In this document: piece by piece, positions 16,076-24,663 of the stretch
Layout: every line of letters starts with the position of its first letter
How positions within the stretch are numbered: the first letter of the stretch is position 1
Assembly: GCF_004168285.1 (NCBI RefSeq)
Contig: NZ_SEWF01000002.1
Span: 124,001-188,000 of the forward strand
From: Emticicia agri
GTDB taxonomy: Bacteria; Bacteroidota; Bacteroidia; Cytophagales; Spirosomataceae
Direction of reading: 5' to 3'
Length of the DNA: 64,000 nucleotides
Notes under the pieces: generated by a model
The model's database searches: none
What the model was told of the DNA's origin: nothing
What the model saw: the letters and a program-made list of their open reading frames with translations, nothing else
Made by a program: the position numbers and the translations under genes

Positions 16076-18115
16076 TTATTTAGTTTTTACAGTTTGAGGA
16101 TTTAATTTTCGCAGAAAAAAGGCACTTTCTTCTACGGGAGTATCATTGTGCTCATCGCCTATACCTAAAGCAATATCACCTTGCTGATAGGGCAGCACAC
16201 CTTTAGAATAAAACAGGTATTCAGCTTCAGCAGGTATAGGTTTTACCCTGCTACGGAACGGATGAATAGGTATCAGCTTGCGTTTAAACTCCTCTCCCCA
16301 GAGTGGATATTCAAAGTCTTCGTGCTCTTGTTGTGTACCTAAGGCAACAATGGCATTTTTAGGTACGAGTTCGTCAAATCGTTTATAGGCTTCATAAATG
16401 TCCGGACGGGCAATGGTTACCTGTTCCATTCGAGACATATTAAAGATATTTCTTTCAGTAAATATCGGATGAACACGTGTAAATAAAATACTACAAACAG
16501 CCGAAACCCCAACTACTAAACAGCAAAGCAATTGCCAGTATTGCCAGATTTTATGTTTTTCAGACAAAACATAAAATGCCGCCAACAAGGGCATACACCA
16601 AACCGCCATGTTCAGAAAATATCTTGCTTTAATAGGGTCGTAAGGTGCTGAATAACTTAATGAAAGAAAATGTAATAGAGATGCTGCTACCAATATCAAC
16701 AAACTTTTCTGAATAGTAGTGATGGTGCGGTAGTTTCTGATAGCATGATAAAAGAGTATCAGCGCAACAGGTAATACCATTCCAAAACTGATAATACCCC
16801 AATAAGGGCGTTCAATATAAAAACGGATAGGATGGTCGAAAGAAAAATAGGATACTACTGTAAATTTTTCTCCCTCTATAGGTAAACTGCCCAAAATTTT
16901 ATCAGGAATATATCGGAATATATCATTAATTTTTTTGCCAATGTCTGTGCTTCGGAGGCCATCAAGATTCAGAAAATCAGAAGAATAGCGACCAATGTTC
17001 AAGGCAATATTTTTGATTTTTTCTTTCCCGGTATACTCTTCAACTCCATGCCATTTCATGACCATCGGCGGTGCCGAAAGGCTACCCAAGCTGAATTTTC
17101 CTACCTCCTTTATATTACCAATATAGCCTGTAGGCAGTACATATATAGCAATACTAATCAAGAAACTACTTACGAAGAGATTGATGTTTTTATAAAACTC
17201 TTTTTTTCGTAAAACCGTATAAATTGCCACAGCAAAAGCTGCCGGAGCAATGAGTAAAAAGGTAACCTTGTGCCCAATCCATACACCTGCAATTAAGGCA
17301 ATTAGAATAATATTGAGTGGTGTAGGTTTTTGTTTGAATGAAAACAATGTATAAGCTAAAATACCTAAATAAGCACTTAGTACTATATCGGTTTCAGTAG
17401 TAGTAGCTTGAACTAAAGCTGTTGGCAGTAAAAGCGTAATCAGACCTACAAAAAGCGAAGCAATAAAGTTTTTGGAGATTTTATAAGCAATACCATAGCT
17501 GGATAAAGCAAAAAACCAATAGGAGAGGTAATGAATTACCTTAAACCCTTTTTCACCTAATACATGATAAAAAAACAGCTGCAATGTGGGCAATGAGTTC
17601 GGATAAAAATCAATTGTCCAGGTAGTGCCCTGCAAGCGGTCCATATTCCCATTTTGCAGGTAGTAAGCACATTTAACCAGATGTCCGGTCATACTATCCC
17701 ATTCGTTCGGGAAGGTAACAAATGAAATAATCAGGTTTATGATAGCTGTAATGAATACTGCTAATAAAAGAATACCAAAAGAAACCTTATTTAAAACAGG
17801 CTGATTAAGCCAGTTGGTTGCTAACTTTTGTTGTAAGCCTTGGAAACCTGTTTGTAGATTAAAATGATGATTATTGGCTATCTGCCTGAAAAGAACATGG
17901 AATAAAGTAGCTATTACATTTGCCGATGCACCCCAATAGACAGGTTGATTAATCAGATTGAGTTTTGCTAAGAAGAACCCTGTTGGAATAATACACGAAA
18001 CCAGACCAAGAAACCATTTGAGACCGTAATCGCTCAGGCTTTCAGAAATGTAGGCAGCATTTCGGTGGATTTGCCAGATGAACAAAAGAAAAAGGAGCAG
18101 AAATATCCAATACAT
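16076..18115 (-). CDS. Polytopic membrane protein, probable GT-C-fold glycosyltransferase
   Basis: 679 aa with roughly a dozen hydrophobic segments across residues 1-560 and a soluble C-terminal part. The first large loop contains FPNEWDSMTGHL, an acidic residue where GT-C glycosyltransferases carry their catalytic Asp. TTTETDIVLSAYLG is typical of GT39-like helices. It would take a polyprenyl-phosphate-linked sugar and transfer it outside the inner membrane. Neighbouring WbqC and acyltransferase genes support a glycan role. The family assignment is tentative. Confidence 0.65.
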   Translation of the reverse strand: MYWIFLLLFLLFIWQIHRNAAYISESLSDYGLKWFLGLVSCIIPTGFFLAKLNLINQPVYWGASANVIATLFHVLFRQIANNHHFNLQTGFQGLQQKLATNWLNQPVLNKVSFGILLLAVFITAIINLIISFVTFPNEWDSMTGHLVKCAYYLQNGNMDRLQGTTWTIDFYPNSLPTLQLFFYHVLGEKGFKVIHYLSYWFFALSSYGIAYKISKNFIASLFVGLITLLLPTALVQATTTETDIVLSAYLGILAYTLFSFKQKPTPLNIILIALIAGVWIGHKVTFLLIAPAAFAVAIYTVLRKKEFYKNINLFVSSFLISIAIYVLPTGYIGNIKEVGKFSLGSLSAPPMVMKWHGVEEYTGKEKIKNIALNIGRYSSDFLNLDGLRSTDIGKKINDIFRYIPDKILGSLPIEGEKFTVVSYFSFDHPIRFYIERPYWGIISFGMVLPVALILFYHAIRNYRTITTIQKSLLILVAASLLHFLSLSYSAPYDPIKARYFLNMAVWCMPLLAAFYVLSEKHKIWQYWQLLCCLVVGVSAVCSILFTRVHPIFTERNIFNMSRMEQVTIARPDIYEAYKRFDELVPKNAIVALGTQQEHEDFEYPLWGEEFKRKLIPIHPFRSRVKPIPAEAEYLFYSKGVLPYQQGDIALGIGDEHNDTPVEESAFFLRKLNPQTVKTK

Positions 18116-18186
18116 TCAAATAATAAGGGCTTCTTGAATTACAAAGGTAAGGCGGAATCAGGTTCCGTCCTAAACTATAAACCTGT

Positions 18187-19452
18187 TTAAACCAAAAACT
18201 CAAATAAATCAGGTTTTTTGTTGATGTATTCAAACTGGATATTATGGTCTTTCATACGTTGAACCAATGGCTGATAATCTGATTTGTTTTTTAATTCAAT
18301 GCCTACTAATGCAGGCCCACGCTCACGGGAGGTTTTTTTATTATATTCAAAAAGCACAATATCATCAGTAGGTCCCAAAACATCGTTCAAAAACTCTTTA
18401 AAAGCGCCTGCACGTTGTGGGAAACGTATGATGAAGTAATGTTTTAAACCCTCATACAACAAAGAACGCTCTTTGATTTCTTCGGTGCGGGTAATATCGT
18501 TATTTCCACCACCAATGATACAAACTACGTTTTTGCCCTTAATTTCATCTTTCAGAAAGTCTAAAGCAGAAACTGATAAAGCACCGGCAGGCTCGGCAAC
18601 GATGGCTTCTTCATTATACAATTCAAGAATGGTAGTACATACTTTTCCTTCAGGAATCAGAATGATTTCATGATTGAGATTTTGCTTGCAGACTTCAAAA
18701 GTTAAGTTTCCGGCACGTTTTACGGCTGCGCCATCAACAAACTTATTTATCTCATCTAAGGTTACTACTTGTCCGGCTTCCAGAGATTTCTTCATAGTTG
18801 GCGAACCCAACGGCTCAACAGCAATCAGTTTGGTTTTAGGTGATAACTGTTTAAAAACAGTCGATACCCCCGACGCCAAACCACCGCCACCAATGGCAAA
18901 AATAAGGTAATCTATTTTAAAATTAGAGTCTTTAAAGATTTCAAGCCCAACTGTGCCTTGCCCTTCTATGACCTGTAAATCATCAAACGGATGAATGAAT
19001 GTAGCATCTTGTTCCTCGCAAAAAGTTTTAGCGGCAAAATAGGCATCGTCGTAGGTATCACCTACCAGTTCAATCTTTACAAATTCTTTTCCGAACATAC
19101 CCACTTGCTTAATTTTCTGGGCAGGCGTTGTCGTAGGCATAAAGATGGTACCAGTTACACCCATTTTTTTACAGGCATAAGCAAGTCCCTGGGCATGGTT
19201 GCCTGCACTGGCACATACCACTCCTTTATCTAATTGTTCTTTAGACAGGCTTGCCATTTTGTTGTAGGCACCTCTGATTTTATAAGAACGCACTACCTGT
19301 AAATCTTCACGCTTGAGGTAAATATCGGCTCCATAACGTTCTGAAAGATTCAAATTGTGCATTAATGGCGTATGTGTAGCTACGTCTTCAAGCCTTTCGG
19401 CTGCGACATACATATTGTCTATGTCTGGAAAGATTAATGTTTTTTCTGACAC
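18187..19452 (-). CDS. ilvA: Threonine ammonia-lyase (biosynthetic threonine dehydratase)
   Basis: 421 aa. The PLP lysine lies in VVRSYKIRGAYNK (about residue 55), the phosphate-binding glycine loop is AIGGGGLASG, and the Ser/Asn motif is CASAGNHAQGLAYA. The C-terminal 80 residues (LKHYFIIRFPQRAGAFKEFL) form one ACT-like regulatory domain, as in the shorter IlvA class, rather than the two domains of E. coli IlvA. It converts threonine to 2-oxobutyrate, the first step to isoleucine. It is the last gene of the ilv run but follows a strong terminator. Confidence 0.96.
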   Translation of the reverse strand: MSEKTLIFPDIDNMYVAAERLEDVATHTPLMHNLNLSERYGADIYLKREDLQVVRSYKIRGAYNKMASLSKEQLDKGVVCASAGNHAQGLAYACKKMGVTGTIFMPTTTPAQKIKQVGMFGKEFVKIELVGDTYDDAYFAAKTFCEEQDATFIHPFDDLQVIEGQGTVGLEIFKDSNFKIDYLIFAIGGGGLASGVSTVFKQLSPKTKLIAVEPLGSPTMKKSLEAGQVVTLDEINKFVDGAAVKRAGNLTFEVCKQNLNHEIILIPEGKVCTTILELYNEEAIVAEPAGALSVSALDFLKDEIKGKNVVCIIGGGNNDITRTEEIKERSLLYEGLKHYFIIRFPQRAGAFKEFLNDVLGPTDDIVLFEYNKKTSRERGPALVGIELKNKSDYQPLVQRMKDHNIQFEYINKKPDLFEFLV

Positions 19453-19551
19453 GGTTTTGTTGATGCTGGTGATTGGTTAAATGAGTGTTTAACCTATTTT
19501 AATTTCTTTTAAATGAACAGGTAACGCTTAATAGCTTACCCGAATTTTTGC

Positions 19552-19559
19552 CAAATGTA
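19552..19559 (-). promoter_or_regulatory. Candidate ilvA promoter -7 element
   Basis: TACATTTG on the minus strand matches TAnnTTTG exactly and lies just after the ilvC terminator, about 100 bp before the ilvA start. No TTG is seen at the expected -33 distance, so the site is provisional. Confidence 0.4.
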
Positions 19560-19570
19560 ATAAAAAATAA

Positions 19571-19598
19571 AATGAGTAGGTGTTTTTACCTACTCATT
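19571..19598 (-). terminator. Strong terminator between ilvC and ilvA
   Basis: Perfect 11-bp arms AATGAGTAGGT and ACCTACTCATT with a 6-nt loop, followed on the minus strand by TTATTTTTTATT. It implies that ilvA is at least partly transcribed from its own promoter. Confidence 0.88.
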
Positions 19599-19625
19599 CC
19601 ATGCTTAATCTTATTAAATAAAGAA

Positions 19626-20669
19626 TTAGTTTCTTTCTGGTCTCAGGCTACGTACGGTAGCACCTGCCTGCCACATTTCTGACTCACGTAATTCTGCTAA
19701 TTCTACTTCTAATTTCTCACGGTAATCAGGTTGAGAGTTACGCTCGATAGATTGAGCAGCCTCTTTTTGTGATTTTACGCTTTGATACAATTTCTTGAAT
19801 ACAGGTTTGGTTGCATCATGGAAAGGTTTCCACCAGTCTAAAGCACCACGTTGCGCAGTAGTAGAACAGTTGGCATACATCCAGTCCATTCCGTTTTCTG
19901 CTACTAATGGCATCAACGATTGTGTTAATTCTTCTACTGTTTCGTTGAAAGCTTCTGATGGTGAGTGACCATTTTCACGCAATACTTCGTATTGAGCAGC
20001 GAAAATTCCTTGAATAGCACCCATCAAAGTACCTCTTTCACCTGTAAGGTCAGAAGTTACCTCACGGTAGAAATCAGTTTCAAACAAATATCCTGAACCT
20101 ACACCGATACCCATTGCAATGGCTGTTTCACGTGCATGACCTGAAGCATCCTGATATACTGCAAAGCTTGAGTTCAAACCTTTGCCTTCTACGAATAAAC
20201 GACGAAGTGATGTACCTGAACCTTTAGGAGCTACTAATACAACATCAACAGTTTTAGGAGGTTTGATACCAGTCTTTTTACTATAAGTAATGCCGAAACC
20301 GTGCGAGAAGTATAAAGTTTTACCTTTTTTAAGGTATTTCTTAACGGTTGGCCACAAAGCGATTTGAGCAGCATCAGACAAAAGGAAACAGATAATATTA
20401 CCTTTTTTCAATGCGTCTTCAATGTTGAAAAGTGTTTTGCCCGGTACCCAACCATCAGCTACTGCTTTGTCGTAGGTTTTACCAGGACGTTGACCAACAA
20501 TTACATTAAATCCGTTGTCACGCATATTCATTGCCTGACCAGGACCTTGTACACCGTAGCCAATTACAGCGATGGTTTGTTTTTTCAAAAACTCTCTTGC
20601 TTTTTCAAGAGGGTACTCTTCGCGGGTTACTACTTCTTCTTCAACACCGCCAAAATTTAACTTTGCCAT
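19626..20669 (-). CDS. ilvC: Ketol-acid reductoisomerase
   Basis: 347 aa. The N-terminal Rossmann domain has TIAVIGYGVQGPGQAMN, followed by the cofactor-specificity loop GQRPGKTYDKA. LVAPKGSGTSLRRLF and DLTGERGTLMGAIQG carry the acidic Mg2+ ligands and the catalytic helical domain. The length suits a class I enzyme. It converts acetolactate or acetohydroxybutyrate to the dihydroxy acids for valine and isoleucine synthesis. On the minus strand it is the next ilv gene after ilvN, but is separated from it by the 0.8 kb GxxExxY repeat cassette. Confidence 0.97.
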   Translation of the reverse strand: MAKLNFGGVEEEVVTREEYPLEKAREFLKKQTIAVIGYGVQGPGQAMNMRDNGFNVIVGQRPGKTYDKAVADGWVPGKTLFNIEDALKKGNIICFLLSDAAQIALWPTVKKYLKKGKTLYFSHGFGITYSKKTGIKPPKTVDVVLVAPKGSGTSLRRLFVEGKGLNSSFAVYQDASGHARETAIAMGIGVGSGYLFETDFYREVTSDLTGERGTLMGAIQGIFAAQYEVLRENGHSPSEAFNETVEELTQSLMPLVAENGMDWMYANCSTTAQRGALDWWKPFHDATKPVFKKLYQSVKSQKEAAQSIERNSQPDYREKLEVELAELRESEMWQAGATVRSLRPERN

Positions 20670-20706
20670 TTTATTGTTTTGTTTTGTGTTATTACTATTT
20701 GTCTGA

Positions 20707-20858
20707 TTTTGTCTGAACTGTGATTTACCTGATTTTTGTGATTACACTGATTAGTTATTGGACAGAATTACACAAAGGCTACTTCAATGATTAACTCCTG
20801 TTTTAAATATTTTATTTTTCAGTGAAATCATTCAATCAGTTAAATCAAAATTCAAGAC
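20707..20858. repeat. Inverted-repeat pair R1/R2 downstream of the GxxExxY gene
   Basis: R1 reads GTCTGAACTGTGATTTACCT. The reverse complement of R2 reads GTCTTGAATTTTGATTTAAC. The two continue similarly for about 40 bp and are separated by about 66 bp. Confidence 0.65.
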
Positions 20859-20862
20859 TAAC

Positions 20863-21257
20863 TCATGATGATTTATACTTTGAATTCATTAATCTTTTCA
20901 TTTCCAAACTTTCGCTACCAAAATTTATTAGCAAACCTACTTCAAGATTATAAGCTTCTAAATAATTGATAGCCTGGGCATAATGTACATTTTCTAATTT
21001 GACAATCGCTTTTAGTTCAACACTTACTTTCCCCTCTATTAAAAAATCTACTCTCCTTGTGCCAATACATTCATTTTTGTAAAGTATGGGCATTTCAAAT
21101 TCTCTATTGAAAAAAACATTATTTCGTTGAAACTCTACTTCTAAAGCTCTCTGATAGATAACCTCCTGAAAACCATTCCCTAAAACTTTATGAACTTCAA
21201 TCGCACAGCCAATGATTTTTGATGTAATAGAGGAGATTTGTATTTATCGTCTATCAT
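20863..21257 (-). pseudogene. GxxExxY family protein (PD-(D/E)xK_3-like), frameshifted near its 5' end
   Basis: The canonical protein of about 125 aa starts MIDDKYK at 21257, but that frame is lost after a few codons. The family sequence continues in another frame as SKIIGCAIEVHKVLG, GFQEVIYQRALEVEF, TRRVDFLIEGKVSVELKAI and AQAINYLEAYNLEVGLLINF. The GxxExxY signature is GNGFQEVIY. A stop codon precedes the main frame and no ATG occurs before an internal one at 21093, which would give only 76 aa lacking the signature. One indel near 21240 explains this. It is probably a decayed gene, unless a rare start codon is used. Confidence 0.75.
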
Positions 21258-21273
21258 TGTCTTGGTTGTTTTA

Positions 21274-21477
21274 TCTGAACTATGATTTAACCGCGCGGCG
21301 TCCGCTGATTTATATGATTGCGCTGATTTGTTTCTTACAAAATATATAGTCTATTTCACATGAAATTAATTACATTTACCATGAAACGTTTTATTAAATC
21401 AAAAAACAACCATTACATTTTTTCAGTGAAATCATTTAATCAGCGGACGCCGCGCGGTTAAATCATAGTTCAGACAA
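21274..21477. repeat. Inverted-repeat pair R3/R4 with G+C-rich core
   Basis: Both arms contain TCTGAACTATGATTTAACCG and then CGCGGCGTCCGCTGATT, with no mismatch over 37 bp and opposite orientation. The G+C-rich insertion in the core is absent from R1/R2. The R4 arm ends about 8 bp from the ilvN stop codon. Confidence 0.85.
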
Positions 21478-21484
21478 AATGACA

Positions 21485-22024
21485 TCATAAATAATACTCC
21501 CATTCGGCAATTTCCTCAGGTAGGTATTCTATTAAACCTTGTGGAGTTTTACCTACGGCTACTCTTCCTGAGCGTACAAACTCGATAATGCCATGCGGTT
21601 TGATATACTTGAAAAAGTCGAAAATCTCTCTTTCTGTACCTGTTTTTTCAATAACCACATAATCAAGCCCCCAATAAACGACCCATGCTTTATGAACTTT
21701 GTTGATGTTTTCAACATCGATTACCTTACCATCAATAGGGGTCGAGATTTTGTAGAGGGCAATTTCGTTGTAAACGATGTCTTCGTTGAGATAACCGAAA
21801 ACAGCCGCCACTTCTACGATTTTACGAATCTGACGAACGAGTTTTTCTACCTCTTCCCGTTTATCATGTTTGATAACAATCGTAAAACGAGAGATGCCTT
21901 TTCTTTCAGTTTCCGAAACAGTCAAAGATTCAATGTTGATTCTTCGCCTGGTAAAAATAATTGTGATTTTGTTGAGTAATCCGATGCTATTTTCGGTAAA
22001 TACGCAAATAGTGTATGTTGTCAT
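21485..22024 (-). CDS. ilvN: Acetolactate synthase small (regulatory) subunit
   Basis: 179 aa. An N-terminal ACT domain (TYTICVFTENSIGLLNKI, RRRINIESLTVSETE, SRFTIVIKHD) is followed by the C-terminal IlvN domain (AALYKI-type segment, FDFFKYIKPHGIIEFVRSGRVAVGK). It binds valine to give feedback inhibition and activates IlvB. It lies 91 bp after ilvB, with an imperfect palindromic repeat filling that gap. Confidence 0.95.
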   Translation of the reverse strand: MTTYTICVFTENSIGLLNKITIIFTRRRINIESLTVSETERKGISRFTIVIKHDKREEVEKLVRQIRKIVEVAAVFGYLNEDIVYNEIALYKISTPIDGKVIDVENINKVHKAWVVYWGLDYVVIEKTGTEREIFDFFKYIKPHGIIEFVRSGRVAVGKTPQGLIEYLPEEIAEWEYYL

Positions 22025-22035
22025 GAATGATAATC

Positions 22036-22115
22036 GTGAATTAGTGAATAGCGAATGGTGAATAAGAAGAATGACAAAAAGTTTTATTCACTAATTCGCC
22101 ATTCGTTATTCATCA
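22036..22115. repeat. Imperfect palindromic repeat between ilvB and ilvN
   Basis: The left arm contains GTGAATAGCGAATGGTGAAT. The reverse complement of the right arm contains TGAATAACGAATGGCGAATT. It fills nearly the whole gap. A related AGTGAATGAGTGATT family recurs at 27600 and 27830. In RNA it would fold into a hairpin that could adjust ilvN expression. Confidence 0.65.
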
Positions 22116-23876
22116 TTATTCCAATCGTATCTCCGAAACGCTGGTGCCTGCCGGAACCATTGGGAAAACGTTTTCTTCTTTTTCTACTAATACTTCTAAA
22201 AGATAAGCCTTGTCTGATTTAAGCATTTTATCTAACGAATCGCTCAGGGTTTCTCTTTCTGAACAAGTATGCCCCTCTATACCGAAGCCTTTGGCAATGG
22301 TAATGAAATCAGGGTTTTTTAACTCTACAAAAGAGTAGCGGTTATCGAAAAACAATTGCTGCCATTGGCGTACCATACCCAGATAATTATTATTCAGAAT
22401 GATCATTTTCACGGCAAGGCCACTCTGTGCTATCGTACCTAACTCCTGAATAGTCATCTGAAAACAGCCATCACCTATAATACCTACTACCTCACGGTGT
22501 GGCGCACCCATTTTGGCACCGAATGAAGCCGGAATGGCAAAACCCATTGTGCCCAATCCGCCTGATGCAATGTAAGAGTGCGGCTTGCGGAACTGATAAT
22601 AGCGGGCCGCCACCATCTGGTGCTGACCTACATCAACTACAATACAGGCTTCGCCATTGGTTTTATCAGAAAGCATGGCTACTACTTCGGCCATTTTAAT
22701 TTTGCCCTCACCTTTCAAATCACGCAAGGTTACTTTCTGGTGTTCTCTGGCATCTAATTTTCTGAATTCATTTTTCCAGCCTGTAAAATCTCCTTTCTTT
22801 ACCAAAGGCATCAGCATTTTTAAGGCTTCTTTGGCATCACCTACCACTGGTGCTTCGGTCTTCTTAATTTTTTCAATTTCAGAAGGGTCAATCTCTATAT
22901 GTACAATCTTGGCTTGCTTGGCAAATTTGGTAGAATCTCCCGTTACACGGTCATCAAAGCGCATTCCAATCGCAATCAATACATCGCATTGGTCGGTCAT
23001 GACATTGGGCGCATACATGCCGTGCATACCCAACCAACCCATATAATTCGGGTGGTCGATAGGCATCGCCGAAAGTCCTAACAAGGTACTTGCACAAGGC
23101 ATATCTGTTTTTTCTACAAATTCCAGTAACTCCTGTACTGCATCGGCAATGAGTACACCGTGCCCGAATAAGATATAAGGGCGTTTGGCTTTATTAATCA
23201 GTTCTGCTGCCTTTTCTATCTGGTCTTGTTTGGGAACAATACGTGGGCGATAGGTAACCAGCTTATTAACTTTCCTGTATTCAAATTTTTCAGTCATTTT
23301 ATTGGCCTGTGCATCACGGGTAAAATCAATTACTACCGGACCAGGCTTACCTGTTTGGGCAATGTAAAAGGCTTTAGCCATAATTTCAGGCACTTCGTCG
23401 GCACTGGTTATCTGATAGTTCCATTTGCAAACTGGTGTAGTAACACCAATCATATCAGTTTCCTGAAAAGCGTCAGTACCTAATAAGGTTGATTTTACCT
23501 GACCTACAATACAAACCAATGGGGTACAATCAATGATAGCATCAGCAATAGGTGTAATAAGGTTGGTACCACCCGGGCCCGAAGTTACCAGACAAACACC
23601 TGTTTTTCCACTGACACGTGCATAGCCTTGTGCGGCATGCCCTGCTCCTTGTTCATGACGTACCAGAATATGATTCAGGCGGTCAATATAATCATAGAGG
23701 GCATCGTAAGTTGGCATAATAGCACCACCCGGATAACCAAAGATGGTATCTACTCCTTCGGCTAACAAACATTCCATCATGGCCTGTGCTCCTGAAAGAA
23801 AATCTTTCTTCTGGGGTTGCTCAAGACTGATAGCGAAAGTCTCTTGTTTAGCTTCTACTTCTAATAAATTTCCCAT
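22116..23876 (-). CDS. ilvB: Acetolactate synthase large (catalytic) subunit
   Basis: 586 aa thiamine-diphosphate enzyme. The catalytic glutamate is in LVRHEQGAGHAAQGYA, the FAD-binding middle domain follows, and the C-terminal ThDP motif is GDGCFQMTIQEL...NNNYLGMVRQW. MAHA-type residues (SGGLGTMGFAIPASFGAKMG) are intact. It condenses pyruvate with pyruvate or 2-oxobutyrate. An N-terminal extension of about 25 residues precedes the conserved LSGAQAMMECLLAEGVD. Transcribed between the FkbM gene (45 bp upstream) and ilvN. Confidence 0.97.
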   Translation of the reverse strand: MGNLLEVEAKQETFAISLEQPQKKDFLSGAQAMMECLLAEGVDTIFGYPGGAIMPTYDALYDYIDRLNHILVRHEQGAGHAAQGYARVSGKTGVCLVTSGPGGTNLITPIADAIIDCTPLVCIVGQVKSTLLGTDAFQETDMIGVTTPVCKWNYQITSADEVPEIMAKAFYIAQTGKPGPVVIDFTRDAQANKMTEKFEYRKVNKLVTYRPRIVPKQDQIEKAAELINKAKRPYILFGHGVLIADAVQELLEFVEKTDMPCASTLLGLSAMPIDHPNYMGWLGMHGMYAPNVMTDQCDVLIAIGMRFDDRVTGDSTKFAKQAKIVHIEIDPSEIEKIKKTEAPVVGDAKEALKMLMPLVKKGDFTGWKNEFRKLDAREHQKVTLRDLKGEGKIKMAEVVAMLSDKTNGEACIVVDVGQHQMVAARYYQFRKPHSYIASGGLGTMGFAIPASFGAKMGAPHREVVGIIGDGCFQMTIQELGTIAQSGLAVKMIILNNNYLGMVRQWQQLFFDNRYSFVELKNPDFITIAKGFGIEGHTCSERETLSDSLDKMLKSDKAYLLEVLVEKEENVFPMVPAGTSVSEIRLE

Positions 23877-23921
23877 GTCAGAATGGTTTTTAAAGTATCA
23901 TTGATTGTTGTAAGTCCGTTA

Positions 23922-24653
23922 TTAATGGTTTTGTTTTCTTACGAAAATGCCTTCACCCTGCATCAGCCTTCCGTCTTTAGGGTCTTTCAGTTCGGGTAGA
24001 ATCGTAAATAATTCAAAACCTAATTCATCTAATTTGCTGATTACCTCATGGTACAAAGGGCCTTGTTCATAAAGTGGTACAAATGAAATCTCAGCCTGAA
24101 TCACATTAATATAAGGTAATAGGGTTGTGGCTCCTGCCAGTACATTTAATTCGTAACCTTGTACATCAATTTTTAAATAGATTGATTGGTATTGTCGGGC
24201 TATTTCTGGCGTAATTACCTCATCTAATCGTTTAATCTGAATTGTTTCAGTTGACTGGTAGGCAGTATCAGGTGCTAAATCTGTGTGATTTTTGTGCATC
24301 CCTAACAATGAACTACTGGCAAAGTTTCCAGCAATATTGATAGCCAATTCTTCATTTTTTGTCCCGAAACCTATATTATGACATATCCATTTCGGGTCTT
24401 GGTCTGCTTTGGCTTTGAGTTTTTCAAAACTGGCTTTAATGGGTTCAAAAGATACAATTTCACCGCTATAACCCATCTCTCTTGCCTCCTGGCCGTAAGT
24501 CCCGACAAATCCGCCTACATCTAATAGTAAATCAACCTTATGAGAGGCTAATAAATGTTTGATTAAGGCAAACGGAGAGTTCATGACATTGAAGCGACGA
24601 ACTTCCATATTCAGGTATTTCCGGGCAAACTTCTTTACAAAATCGTCTATCAT
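23922..24653 (-). CDS. FkbM-family SAM-dependent methyltransferase
   Basis: 243 aa. SAM-binding motif LLLDVGGFVGTYGQEARE (about residues 38-55) and the FkbM segments EIVSFEPIKASFEKL, IYLKIDVQGYELNVLAGA and VIQAEISFVPLYE are all present. Members methylate oxygen atoms of sugars or small molecules. It lies 10 bp after ilvD and 45 bp before ilvB, so it must be co-transcribed with the ilv genes although it has no known place in branched-chain amino-acid synthesis. Its substrate is unknown. Confidence 0.88.
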   Translation of the reverse strand: MIDDFVKKFARKYLNMEVRRFNVMNSPFALIKHLLASHKVDLLLDVGGFVGTYGQEAREMGYSGEIVSFEPIKASFEKLKAKADQDPKWICHNIGFGTKNEELAINIAGNFASSSLLGMHKNHTDLAPDTAYQSTETIQIKRLDEVITPEIARQYQSIYLKIDVQGYELNVLAGATTLLPYINVIQAEISFVPLYEQGPLYHEVISKLDELGFELFTILPELKDPKDGRLMQGEGIFVRKQNH

Positions 24654-24663
24654 AGATTCTTGA

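Larger units (their letters stand above)
20707..21480. mobile_element. GxxExxY cassette: nuclease-like pseudogene between two inverted-repeat pairs
   Basis: Two inverted pairs flank the gene: R1 (20707-20753) with R2 (20820-20858), and R3 (21274-21329) with R4 (21421-21477). All four share the core GTCTGAACTATGATTTA-CTGATT, with changes. R3 and R4 contain a perfectly matching 37-bp arm (21274-21310 and 21438-21474). The cassette occupies almost all of the ilvN-ilvC gap. No transposase is present, so mobility is inferred from structure and placement. Confidence 0.55.

Noticed and set aside
20863-21093. A separate 76-aa gene starting at the internal ATG
   Set aside because: The preceding codons continue the GxxExxY family in the same frame, so the ATG is internal to a frameshifted gene.
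20707-21480. Insertion sequence
   Set aside because: No transposase frame and no target duplication. Only a small nuclease-like pseudogene between inverted repeats.
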